DNA of 64,000 nt, from assembly GCA_001592805.2 (NCBI GenBank), contig CP051142.1, forward strand, positions 62,001 to 126,000, given 5' to 3'. The DNA comes from Peltaster fructicola (taxonomy: Eukaryota > Ascomycota > Dothideomycetes). The notes beneath the pieces are model-generated. The model worked only from the letters and a program-made list of their open reading frames with translations. It did no database searches and was not told the DNA's origin. The position numbers were made by a program, and so were the translations under genes. Below are positions 40,385 to 50,372 of this stretch, in pieces (within the stretch, counting starts at the first letter, position 1; each line of letters starts with the position of its first letter).

Positions 40385-42671
40385 TCATTCCATCATCTCG
40401 AATCCGCCAAGCGACATCACATCCGGATCAGGTAGGTCGCTTGGCGAGAACGAATAATCCTCGGACATTTCCATAAAGTAGTCGAGCGAATTGGCCAACG
40501 CAAAATCGTCGTCTGTCAGGGTATTGCTGTAATCGTTCCCTATTGGCATATTGGGATCAGCTGGTAACGTCGGCCTGGTCGCTGTGGCTGGCGACGGTCT
40601 TGAGCCAACGTGAATCTTGCCTAGGATTGGAATTTGTAAGGTCAAGGCACGAGGCTTGCCCTTGGTCGAGCCTTCGAGGATATCGATGACACTGCGTATA
40701 GCAGTGCCGACCTGCTTTGCGAACGCCCCTCCTGTCTTGTCACCGATCCTGTCTGTCACCTCCAAGATGCCTCGGACCAACATTGCTGGCGATTCTGGTG
40801 TGGCCTGGACAGCACTGCCAGGCTTGTAGTAGCTATGCAGCAGAAAGATTCCCGGCGTCAATACCTGCACATCGTAGAGCCGGCCGGCGAAGAACTCTGT
40901 AGGCATCGCTGTTCGGAGCTGAGGATAGCGAATCGCCATGTTACGACAAGCCTCGATGCAACGCATATGACTGTAGGCCAGGGTGTTGTGCTCATCGTTA
41001 CGAAGGGCAAGCTGCAGATGCAACCGCACTCCAATGTATTGATACCAATACAGGATCATGGCATCCGCACTGAGTGGAGGAGAATGCCACCATCGTGCTG
41101 GTGTCAGATCTGCCAGTGCACGCCATTCCTGGTCTGCTAACATGACCCGCTCGGAAATCTCATGCAAAGGTCGTTGAGCCGCGACCATTTCATCAATCTC
41201 CAGTACTGCGACTGCACTGGCGGACATTCGCAGTAGGACACTCGGCAGATGGACTGTACCATTGACCATGACACCATCTGGAACCGGTACCTTGTGTGCT
41301 GCTGTCCCTACAGGCAAGTTGAACATCAGACTCGTCACTCTGTCGATCGAGACGATGCAGTTCCAGAGATCGATAGCAGTCTGTCGCCTTTCCCCGAATA
41401 CGCCAGATCGAGGGTGTGTGGTGGCTGCTCTGGGGATGTCTAGCATTTCTGCCATGGCGACAATACGGCGTAGGCCTACCCAGACCTTCCTGATTCGTCC
41501 TTGCAGCATCTGCCTATCGCTGTGTCAGTCAACCGGGAGGAACGTATCTCACCGTACTCACAATCTCAAAAACATAATCGCCATTTCAAGACCTGCAAGG
41601 CTGGCGATCATGTGATCCTCACCGAAGATATACTGCTCAATCGCATCCGAAACCTTTCTGACGTATCGTTGGCCATCTTTTAGGCCCTTGAGCTCGTCTC
41701 GAACTGCATTCTCAGGAACATGCAGCACTGTTATAGCCAGAGGACACAGGTAATTGGCCAGTGTTGTTGGGTGCGCATCGTCGCTTTGCATCGCCTCGTA
41801 CCGGGAGATCATATCCAAGGAAGACTCGCCAACAAAGCTGGTCGGAAACACACTCTGCATCATGACCACCCAAATGCCGACATATTTCTGCATGATGGCG
41901 ATGTCTGACTTTGGTGGGAGCAGGTCCTGTAGGGCTCTTCGTGCCGCCTTGAACGATCCTGGCGATGAGGCTTTACCTGGCGAGGACATGGGATCCGGTT
42001 TTGGTGTACCCAGCAGTCCATTGTCGAAGAGCTGTTGCAGATGGGCTGGTGCATGGACAGGCGAGCAGTCCGAAGCTTCAGACTCGGAGTACTCGTCTCG
42101 AGAAGCAGCTGGCTGCACATCGCTGTAGGGTGCTTCGTCTAAGGGTTCCAACGAAAGCCTAGATTCGAGCCGTTGTATACTAGCCTGTAGATTCTGTATC
42201 ATGCCTTCGAGCTTGCCGATACGCTCTCGCGAGGTGAGACGAATAGCGTCAGTGGTTGCTGAAGAGTAGACTTGAGAGACACCTTGGACAGTGTCAATGA
42301 GTCGCTCATGAAAGTACGCATCGATACTCACAAGGTCGACCACGTGCCTCGCAGTTGTTGCACACCTCTGCCGGCGGCTGACCAGGAGCCTTGTGTATGG
42401 TCAGAAGAAGATTGCTAAGATTGGGTACACTGCATCACTTACCGTCTCGGACCAGATGCATTTGATCTTCCGCTGTCTGCCTGCATGAAGTTCAGCTTTG
42501 AATATCTGTCGGTGAAGACAAACGTCACATACATTCGACACAGCTCTTGGTACCTTTCCTCACCTTCCTGAGAGCAGTATCCTTCGGCATGTTCGCTGAA
42601 GACGCCACATCACGCCTGTTCTTGGGACGACGAGGAAGCTGAGTAGAGGACTGCTCGCCATGCGACTTCAT
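40385..42671 (-). CDS. Zn2Cys6 transcription factor, five exons
   Basis: Nuclear zinc-cluster regulator with a fungal-specific middle region; target unknown. Exons 42671-42533, 42480-42443, 42389-42332, 42282-41562 and 41513-40385 give 694 aa; introns are 52, 53, 49 and 48 nt. The DNA-binding domain is spread over the first four exons and appears only when all three 5' introns are removed: SCVECRQRKIKC, then CNNCEARGRPC, giving six Cys at 44, 47, 54, 69, 72 and 79. A coiled-coil dimerisation segment (ERIGKLEGMIQNLQASIQRL) follows the cluster. The C-terminal half is helical, and the end is acidic (DNYSNTLTDDDFALANSLDY type), like an activation domain. An internal ATG at 42590 is an alternative start. 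Confidence 0.9.
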
Positions 42672-43230
42672 CCGTTTTGCGGCCGAAGACATGCTGCCAA
42701 GAACCCTGTACTGTCCGGTCGTTTGTCGAGTGAAGAGCCGTCAAATTGGCGAAGTGATCTGAGGGCCACGTCGTATCGAAGGGAATCGCTAGCTATGCTC
42801 AACGTATGTGTGTTGATGCTGGGTGGTGGTGTCAATCAGAAGCTTTGGGTTGGTATTGTGCTTGAAGCCATAGCGGCTTTGATCAAGATATACTCGTCCC
42901 AGCATTGTCGTTCGTGCGATTTACAGCGTGGCTGTGTCGTCGCCGTCGTCATTGTCAATAATGGCATTACCAGGAGTACAAGAGAGATAGCACTTTGGAA
43001 GATCCCATATCAGCGATGTGTGGGCCACAACTGCGGAGGATCACGGCTATTGTGCATGAGTAATAGAGCATACGAGGAAACGACACGAAGGAACCAATCC
43101 AATGGAATACATCTCTGGTATTAGTCAATTGTGTAGATATGGTGCATGCCAGGACTAGAGAAGATATGGAAGCGCGTCAAATAAGCGTGGTGGTTAGCAA
43201 GCAGACATGCCTGTCACCGCTCCTTCGCTT
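42672..43230. other. Intergenic region with no recognised gene
   Basis: 559 bp upstream of the five-exon regulator. An open frame on the plus strand that begins inside the first exon of that regulator has no homology I can see. Confidence 0.45.
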
Positions 43231-45888
43231 CTACGACTGGCACAGCTTAAAAGCATGCCGGAAGGATCGAATGTTCCGTGCGCGGTGTGCGACTCGTGCG
43301 GCGGAGCTGAACTGATCCTGCGAGCGATCGAGAGCAGAATAGCAGACAGCCAGCAAGCAAGCCATTGCTGCTGGTAGTGTTGAGCACGTGAGCAGAATGA
43401 CCAGCAGAAGCGCCATGATTGGAAGACCTCTCCTGCCGTGGTGATCCCGCACCCAAAAGCGATCAATTGTCTGATACTCCTTGTATCGCTGGGTTGGTGC
43501 TGCTTTGCTGCGCGAGTCCTGCTCGTCGTGGCTGTCGATCGATCTGGTCTCGATGCTGGCCTGCTTATTGCTCGTGCATTGCGGACGAACACAGTCAGAG
43601 GGTTCCTGCTCGTGATCTGAGCCCTGTGGTGTCTTGCTGCTGCCATATAGGTCTGCAGAGGATGCATGTGGGTGTATTTCGAGCAACATAGGATTGGTTC
43701 GGATCGATCTTGTCGATAGTTGACAGCCACCGGTGAGATCCTTGGCGAAGGACATCTCTCTTCGAAGCCTGAAGAGGTCGCTTGATGGACTGGTGCATCG
43801 CTTGGCGTTTGCACCGTGTCGCGCTGCCTGTCTTCCAAGATGTGACGTTGCGAATCCTTCGCTTGTTGGTGCCTGAGTATAAGCCTTCGAAGCTGCAAAT
43901 AACCCAGGATTCTCAAGTGCCGAGATATATCCACGTGCAGTGCAGGTTCGCGAGTCTTCCTGAAGGATCGCTTGAGTTGTGGCCAATCCACTTCCGGTGC
44001 CTGAGCCATTGGGCCTCGATATGGCCGCCGTGCCGTGGCTGAGAGGCTTGCGAATCGATAGACTGCTGACATCAGTGTGTATAGATAGTCCTCGTTGGAA
44101 GCAAGATCGTCGTGGCGTCAAAGGAATATCCGCGCGAATAGCAGAGCCCAGACTTGTTGTATGGGTCAATGCTGCCGGTGGATGTAGGGCTTCGTCTTGA
44201 GTACCAGAAGCTGCCGATTGTTGTAGCCACGATAGCACATCTTGTCGCCGTAGCATCGAGCGTGAGTCTGCAGTAGTGTAGAAGTGTTCCACCAGCTGTC
44301 GTCTGGTCGCATGTGCGTTTCCATTGCCTGCTAGGGCTACCACGCGGTCGGACCTGTCCAAGCTGACGGAAAGAGAGACTTCTTTGTCGCTGACTGTTGG
44401 GTGGTGTATTTCGTCCCTTTCTCCGACAGCACTTGACTCGGTGAACAACGGGCTGATTAAGCCTGTTGCGTAGCCTTGTACTGTCGCCGCTTGCTCTCGG
44501 TGTAGTGCTCTCTGTGATTGTAATGTTCGCTCAGTGAGTGGTACTTGCTTGGTATCCAGTAGTTCATGTGGCAGTAGTAGGACTTGCGACTGTGGTTCTG
44601 GCGGTGCATATGATCCTCTTGCTGTACGGAGTAATAGGTCCTGTCCTTGTGCAACGAGGTCTTGGTTCTCGATCTGAATATCTTGTACCACTTGCAGTCC
44701 ATGTAGTAAGCCAGCGGGTTCTTGTAGTAACACATCGTTTCCACTCGCAGCAATGTCTCGTTTCCTGCTTTGTAGTCCTTGTAGCACTTGTAGTCCTTGT
44801 AGTAAGCCAGCAGCTTCTTGTAGCCGTTCATCGTGGCCAGATGCAACGATGCCCTGGTTTTTGCGTTGTGGTTCCTGTAGTCCTTGTAGTCCATGTGGTC
44901 CATGTAGTAAGTCGGCACCTTCCTCTGACTCCTTGATCAGTGGTGTGTCGCTAGCTAATCCTACTTGTGGGCGTGCGTTTCCAGGAACATGCGGCAGCAG
45001 CTCTTGCAGACTAGCAGAGCTAAAGCAAGATGCATAATCGATAGCAGGTTGGACAAGCCACTGAGGATCGACACAATCGATGCCATGGAAGAAGCTGTTG
45101 ATATCGTCTGTCTGGAATAAGGTGTCGTAGTCCATCATATCGTCTGACAGGAGAGTGAAGTCATCGAAATCCGTGCTATCTAACGACACGATGTTGTTGT
45201 CGACAGCGTCGTAGCCTGACTGCTGTGCAGACTGGACTTGGTGGCTTTGTTGTGCGATCGTCTGCCTAGCGGAAGGCTTGGCGACTCGAGCGTTCGTGGG
45301 TGCAGCGACTGACGTGACATGGTCAGTCGCTTGATTATGGGTGCACTTTCGCTTCCGCTTCGCGCACTTGTCACAAGCCTTCATGACACGACGCTTTCTA
45401 TACTCGATCTTCTCAGCTTCAGTCATCTTTCTTCGCAGACGCTGTTTTGGTTGTTCCGCAGAGTTCAGACTGAAGACACCAGTCATATCCGCGATAGCTG
45501 GAGTGCTGTTCTGTCGAGAGCTGGAGCATTGTGTGGCAGAATAGTCTTCGAAGGACGGTGTACGCAAACCAGCGATCTCTGGACTCGTGTTTGCTGTAGA
45601 GCTGATCGACGGGTCTGAGAACAATCGGTGCCAGGGAGAGGTTGCGTCGATTGAGGAGACGACAGGAGAAGCTGTCTGACCATCTAGCTCCTGCTTCAAG
45701 AACTCGATGGAAGCATCACGCATGCGCTCAGAATGTGTCTTGAGATGCGGAAACTTGGCTCGCAGAGCGTAGAACAGCTCATCAGATTCCTTGGCTGGGA
45801 AGAAGGCCAATGGCGCAGTGAGATCACCGGCTTCACGGTAGATGAAGTAGGTGGGAGCTGACATATCGAAGTCGGTCGTGAAAGCCAT
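43231..45888 (-). CDS. Large protein with half a zinc cluster and hydrophobic C-terminus
   Basis: Putative regulator, 885 aa, no intron. The only recognisable domain is a basic stretch EYRKRRVMKACDKCAKRKRK followed by C, with Cys172, Cys175 and Cys182: the first half of a Zn2Cys6 cluster. The second half (three more Cys in the next 30 residues) is absent; the next residues are THNQATDHVTSVAAP. I recall the RRVMKACDKCAKRKRKCTHN block as conserved in ascomycete proteins, so it is probably not decay. Acidic patches (TDFDDFTLLSDDMMDYD) could activate transcription. Residues 327-425 hold three Leu/Gln-rich repeats. Near 821-853 a 30-residue hydrophobic segment (LPIMALLLVILLTCSTL) suggests membrane anchoring, with a basic tail after it. 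Confidence 0.75.
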   Translation of the reverse strand: MAFTTDFDMSAPTYFIYREAGDLTAPLAFFPAKESDELFYALRAKFPHLKTHSERMRDASIEFLKQELDGQTASPVVSSIDATSPWHRLFSDPSISSTANTSPEIAGLRTPSFEDYSATQCSSSRQNSTPAIADMTGVFSLNSAEQPKQRLRRKMTEAEKIEYRKRRVMKACDKCAKRKRKCTHNQATDHVTSVAAPTNARVAKPSARQTIAQQSHQVQSAQQSGYDAVDNNIVSLDSTDFDDFTLLSDDMMDYDTLFQTDDINSFFHGIDCVDPQWLVQPAIDYASCFSSASLQELLPHVPGNARPQVGLASDTPLIKESEEGADLLHGPHGLQGLQEPQRKNQGIVASGHDERLQEAAGLLQGLQVLQGLQSRKRDIAASGNDVLLQEPAGLLHGLQVVQDIQIENQDLVAQGQDLLLRTARGSYAPPEPQSQVLLLPHELLDTKQVPLTERTLQSQRALHREQAATVQGYATGLISPLFTESSAVGERDEIHHPTVSDKEVSLSVSLDRSDRVVALAGNGNAHATRRQLVEHFYTTADSRSMLRRQDVLSWLQQSAASGTQDEALHPPAALTHTTSLGSAIRADIPLTPRRSCFQRGLSIHTDVSSLSIRKPLSHGTAAISRPNGSGTGSGLATTQAILQEDSRTCTARGYISALENPGLFAASKAYTQAPTSEGFATSHLGRQAARHGANAKRCTSPSSDLFRLRREMSFAKDLTGGCQLSTRSIRTNPMLLEIHPHASSADLYGSSKTPQGSDHEQEPSDCVRPQCTSNKQASIETRSIDSHDEQDSRSKAAPTQRYKEYQTIDRFWVRDHHGRRGLPIMALLLVILLTCSTLPAAMACLLAVCYSALDRSQDQFSSAARVAHRARNIRSFRHAFKLCQS
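44614..44910 (-). repeat. Three coding repeats of 32-35 residues
   Basis: Within the half-zinc-cluster protein, residues 327-361, 362-393 and 394-425 share the pattern LLxGLQ(V)xQ(G)(L)Q then a charged spacer, ASGxDxxLQExAG. At DNA level there are nested 9-bp repeats of TTGTAGTCC on the plus strand. The helices would be amphipathic and Leu/Gln-rich. Confidence 0.75.
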
Positions 45889-47149
45889 ACTAATGGGAAT
45901 AACGGTGACGATGGAGAAAGTAAGTCGGGAGTAATGTAGTACTTCTGGTGTGACCCTCGCTGTGTATACAAGTCTTGAAGTGTAGATCTGTGCGATCGTA
46001 CGACTCTTGAGTTTGTCTCGGAAGCTGTCGAGTTGTGCTGATGCTGTATAGAGCTCGTGACTCGAATCAGTATCTGGTGCGCTTGTGCAGATCGTGAAGG
46101 CAGAGTTGCGCGGTCAAGGAGACCCTCTTGTTGCGACGAAGTCCAGACTGTCACGTCAAGCGTTCATGAGATTGAATAACAAACCGTAAGACCAGGCAGC
46201 ATAGGCTGGTCCGTAGTCGTATATTAGTGAGAGCATGGCCTGAGTCACCGGTCGCCAGCATTGGATACAGCAGGCTAAACTGCTTTCAAACACCGCAATG
46301 AGCTTGTCAAAGCCAATTGCTGCAGCTGATTCTGCGTTTCGCCGGGCTCAGCCTCACTGTATGAGGGGATGATGGTGGATACCCAAGGCGCAGCTCGTAC
46401 AGATGTTCCAACGAGGTCAGCGTATGATCTGTACGCACGGCAGACTGTAGGGGTGGCTGCAATCTTGTCTCCTGAAGGTATTCGCTCATATCTCAGAAAA
46501 GATTGTCTCTGCAGCTGCCAAGCATTCCGGCAAGCAGGAGCGTTCGAGGCACTCGTCAACTTCGATTGCGCGGTGAACCAATATATTCGTCGACCTCGAG
46601 TGCTCAGTCGACCACATCACCCAATATACGATCTTAAGCACAATCTTTGACCACTCGAGACGCAGATAGATCCTCCTTTCGAGTTGGCACCAGACCTCTT
46701 GGTTCTGCTTCCGAATGTGATAGGCGCCCACCTAGACGCCCTCGACCTCGAGCCGCCAGCCTTATGCACTCCACTCCAATCACAGGTGCTGTAGCACTTG
46801 GCCTTCAATGCGCGGCCATATAGGTTGATGGTAGGTACACATTTTGTTGTCATTCACAGCAAGGACCTCTCCATCTCATCCTTCAGTCACTTTACAGCTG
46901 TAGACTCAACGCGCCTCATCTGTCGACCAGCCAGTGAGCACATCGGCCATAATTCTTGCAGCGAATCTGAGCTTCAAAGAGCACAGGTAGGATGGCTTCA
47001 GGTGCTCAATACTTCCCACGTATGTCCTATAGCAGCGCACGATGATTAGTCCCTTACTGACCTGGCACAGCTCCTCCAGGAGGCGACAACAACGAAGGTG
47101 ATTTTTCCAGTGCCATCTTGCTATCCACGAACCTGACGACAATGTAGCC
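45889..47149. other. Long divergent intergenic region
   Basis: 1.26 kb between the half-zinc-cluster gene and the AIM24-domain gene. Several short frames on both strands show no domain. The size suits complex upstream control of the regulator gene; I can name no site. An upstream exon of the AIM24 gene could also lie here. Confidence 0.45.
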
Positions 47150-48212
47150 ATGCAACACTTTGCTCCTCCTCCTACCTCGACGGGCACATATCCGCCTCCA
47201 CCAACAGAGAAGACCGCAGAGCCGATTCCTCAATTTGCTCCTCCACCTACCTTTGATGGTCCTCCCATGCTACCACCACTCGCAGACGGTAACGTTGGCA
47301 ACTCACACAGGAAAGAGCTGGAGCTCCCATACTACCCAGGTCCTCCACAGGAAGGCGTACCACATGAGAAAGAGCACGAGCACCACGAACACCACGACCA
47401 CACACCTGTAGACACATCTCTGCCGGCGAACCTCGATCATGGTGCGCCACTACAAGACCACTTCATTGGAGCGAGTGCAACCATTGACGACGTGGGCACC
47501 TTCAATGGCGGTAGCTATCGAATAAGCCATCGAGACAGCAACTCCATTGTGACCATCCAGCTTGCCGTCGGTTGTCCCGTTACTGTGAAGCCGGGGCTAA
47601 TGATCGCCATGTCACCCACCATGACAGTCAAGGGAGCAATTAAGTTCAGCTTCAAGAAGCTGCTAGCAAGAGGCGAGATCGCCCATGCGACATATACCGG
47701 GCCAGGAGAGCTGCTTCTCGCACCACACTGCTTCGGGGACATCACAAACATTCGTCTCACTGGCGAAGACTCGTGGATGGTCGGTAGAGATCAATTTCTA
47801 GCCTGCACAAGCGGTGTCACCAAGGACTACAAGGCACAAAGTCTAAGCAAAGCCATGTTCTCTGGAGAAGGTCTCTTCGTCTACAAGATCGGTGGAGTAG
47901 GTTTGCTCTGGTTGCAGAGTATGGGAGCCATCATACGCAAGGATGTGAGTATAGCTGCGGTCGAACCAATCATTGTGCTGATTGAAGTGGTAGCTGCAAG
48001 ATGGGGAGAAGTACATCATCGACAACGGACACCTTGTCGCCTGGAACTGCGAATATGTCATCCAAAGAGCCGCATCCGGTGGTCTGGTGTCTAATTTCGC
48101 AGCAGGAGAAGGTCTGGTCTGCAGATTCACTGGTCCCGGTACAGTGCTCATGCAAACGCGCAACCCTGTACAAGTAGGTGCATACTTGGCAGCACACGCG
48201 GCTACTGTGTGA
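47150..48212 (+). CDS. AIM24 / DUF124-domain protein
   Basis: Contains the AIM24 (DUF124, TRAP-like fold) domain found in yeast Aim24, a mitochondrial inner-membrane organiser, and in bacterial proteins. Exons 47150-47944 and 47994-48212 with a 49-nt phase-0 intron give 337 aa; joining restores [20 protein letters not shown]. The domain runs from about residue 115 ([19 protein letters not shown]) to the end ([20 protein letters not shown]). Before it lie a Pro-rich region ([17 protein letters not shown], with a second [11 protein letters not shown]) and a His/Glu cluster ([13 protein letters not shown]). No mitochondrial presequence is seen, so location is open. Confidence 0.9.
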
Positions 48213-49243
48213 GATGTTACAGCCTATGGTGGGCTGGACAGCACATGTGCTGCTATCATCACAACCTATCCGCTGCCAAGTATCACAACCTACAGGTCGA
48301 ATGCGTCACATATTCCGTGCTTGGAGGTACAGCACGACCTTAAGATAGCACAGATGCTGGTAAGGCGCAGATCTAATCCTTGAAGTTAACGGCACGACTC
48401 TATGACATACAACGGCAACAGCAGCAAACGCATCGGCTGTTAAGGCCCATTTCTCAGGCATCCGAGTGACACACCCACAAACTGATATCGATAATCGGAC
48501 AATGTATGCATCTACCTCTCTCTCAATTTGTCACTACATCCTAGCGCTATATCATACCGAGAGGGGGCCTCCAGAGATCACACCCTTGTCGAAAATTGCA
48601 GCTGATTCGTATGGATCGACGTCGTGCTTCTCTAGGCTTGCCTTGGAATGGCGTATGCCTCCGCATTTTCGTCTGATACTGCAGCGACAAGGTGACCACC
48701 TTAGTCTGCTTGCCACGCTCATCCTCTCTCGGCAAGCGACGAGCTACCACGCAAACGAAACTGTCCTTGCTTGCAAAGTCAGGAGCCGTTTCAACCATTA
48801 TCCCTGCAGGCATGATGCTTGCTCCACAAGTCCTGCGTGCCGGCACTACCGCACTACGTCTATTGTGCCGAGAGGAAAGTCGATACTTCACGACAACCAC
48901 ACTGCGCCGCTTGTCATGTTTTTCTTCATGCACGTACTACAGGGCTGATCTCCGTCCACTCAGCTCGAGCGAACGACTTCTAGCCAGATCGATGAGCACA
49001 AGGGAAGCTCCACAATACCGTCGCCTCGTGAGTGTTTCACCACATCAATGGCTAAGTACACACCATTGTGTCCTCCCTTTTTCTCTCAGCCTGGTCATCC
49101 TATTTGTGCTTCTGTTCCGTCAACATTGCTCTAATACGTCCTTCGCACTGCTGTACAAGAGCACTGTTGCCCTCCTGTTTGTGTTATAAGTATACTCTTC
49201 CCACCAGGTGTGTTACTCGCTGAGTCAAGCGTCGGACAGCGAC
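48213..49243. promoter_or_regulatory. Upstream region of the peroxiredoxin-like gene
   Basis: 1.03 kb. Pyrimidine-rich tracts at about 49070-49130 and a TATAAG at 49185-49190, 54-59 bp before the ATG, look like a fungal core promoter. A 160-codon open frame at 48466-48948 has no recognisable feature and is not called. Confidence 0.45.
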
Positions 49244-50362
49244 ATGGCTGCACGAGACCGATCAGTCAGTCCAATAGGCACCTCTCGATTTGAAAGACCA
49301 TATACGCCAATGTCTCGCCATGCCACCCCAACGACTCCCTCGTCAAATTTCTCGAAAGGCCACTTCAGTAAACCCTCACTATCGAGATGGTCTGAGACGG
49401 ACTCTCAAGAAGGATATTCCACTGCACCATCGTCGATACACCAGACGACCGAAGAGATGTTACCGCCGACGCTGAAAGAGCTTGGGGTCTTGCACAGTCA
49501 TCAGCACTTCGACAACACTGATAGTGGCTCTGAGGATTGGTATGCTCACTTCGAAGCCGATGAAGACAATGACACGCTGGGAGACGAGTGTCCGGATGGT
49601 GCCACTCTTGCTGCTACATTCGATATCCCAGTCTACACACCTGACGGCCATGAGATACCCTTTGGCCACCTGTACTGTCCAGCGACAGCACTCAATCAGC
49701 GGCAGCTAATCGTCTTCATCAGACACTTCTACTGCGGTGCTTGCCAGGCATATGTCAAGGCTATTAGCGAAGGCATTTCCATGCAAGACTACTTCGCGAT
49801 ACCTATACCGACATCGATTATTATTATTGGGTGCGGTCACCCGAACCTCATACCCTTCTACAAAGAGATTACAGGTACTAGTTTCCCAGTATTTGCCGAG
49901 CCTTCTCGCCGCTTATTCAAGAAGCTGGGAATGGTGCTCTCCGGTAGCATAGGTCGACAACGGCCAGAGTACATGCGTGACATTTCCGCTCCAGCCTGGT
50001 TGGCCGGGCAAGTGACCACGATCAGGCACGGTCTGAGAGCGAGAAAGGAAGTCAAGCGCATCGTGAAGATGACGTCTGGCTTCGACTTGATCCAAGCACC
50101 TCGATATCAAAACAGCACATCCGATTCCAACTCGCAAGAGGAGGATCCATACCAGCAATGGGCAGATCTGAAGCGTGCTGAAATGGTCGCTCGAGCCAAG
50201 TCGATACGAAAGCGAGACTTGATACGGGGTGGGAATCCGCTGCAGATCGGAGGAGAGTTCCTGTTCGAGGATGGCGAGGTGATCTGGTGTCATCGCATGC
50301 GACATTATCGCAATCATGTCGAAGTCTCCGACATCAGGCGGCTACTCGATCTGGATGATTGA
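49244..50362 (+). CDS. Peroxiredoxin-like AhpC/TSA family 2 protein
   Basis: Thioredoxin-fold protein related to human PRXL2/AAED1, likely a redox enzyme or sensor. 372 aa from MAARDRSVSPIGTSRF, no intron. The first 90 residues are Ser/Thr/Pro-rich and disordered. The fold spans about 115-290: IPVYTPDGHEIPFGHLYC, IVFIRHFYCGACQAYVKAIS with the CxxC motif, then SIIIIGCGHPNLIPFYKEIT and FPVFAEPSRRLFKKLGM. A basic region (RAKSIRKRDLIRGG) precedes GGEFLFEDGEVIWCHRM, the usual end of the domain. Its stop is 10 bp from the stop of the next gene on the opposite strand. Confidence 0.92.
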   Translation: MAARDRSVSPIGTSRFERPYTPMSRHATPTTPSSNFSKGHFSKPSLSRWSETDSQEGYSTAPSSIHQTTEEMLPPTLKELGVLHSHQHFDNTDSGSEDWYAHFEADEDNDTLGDECPDGATLAATFDIPVYTPDGHEIPFGHLYCPATALNQRQLIVFIRHFYCGACQAYVKAISEGISMQDYFAIPIPTSIIIIGCGHPNLIPFYKEITGTSFPVFAEPSRRLFKKLGMVLSGSIGRQRPEYMRDISAPAWLAGQVTTIRHGLRARKEVKRIVKMTSGFDLIQAPRYQNSTSDSNSQEEDPYQQWADLKRAEMVARAKSIRKRDLIRGGNPLQIGGEFLFEDGEVIWCHRMRHYRNHVEVSDIRRLLDLDD

Positions 50363-50372
50363 AGTTCGGTGG

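Noticed and set aside
42660-43124. Plus-strand 154-codon frame
   Set aside because: Begins inside the first exon of the five-exon regulator on the opposite strand; no homology seen.
43194-44072. Long minus-strand open frame of 292 codons
   Set aside because: It lies inside the 885-codon gene in another frame, is low-complexity and shows no domain.
48466-48948. Plus-strand 160-codon frame upstream of the peroxiredoxin-like gene
   Set aside because: No recognisable family and lies in probable promoter or leader sequence.
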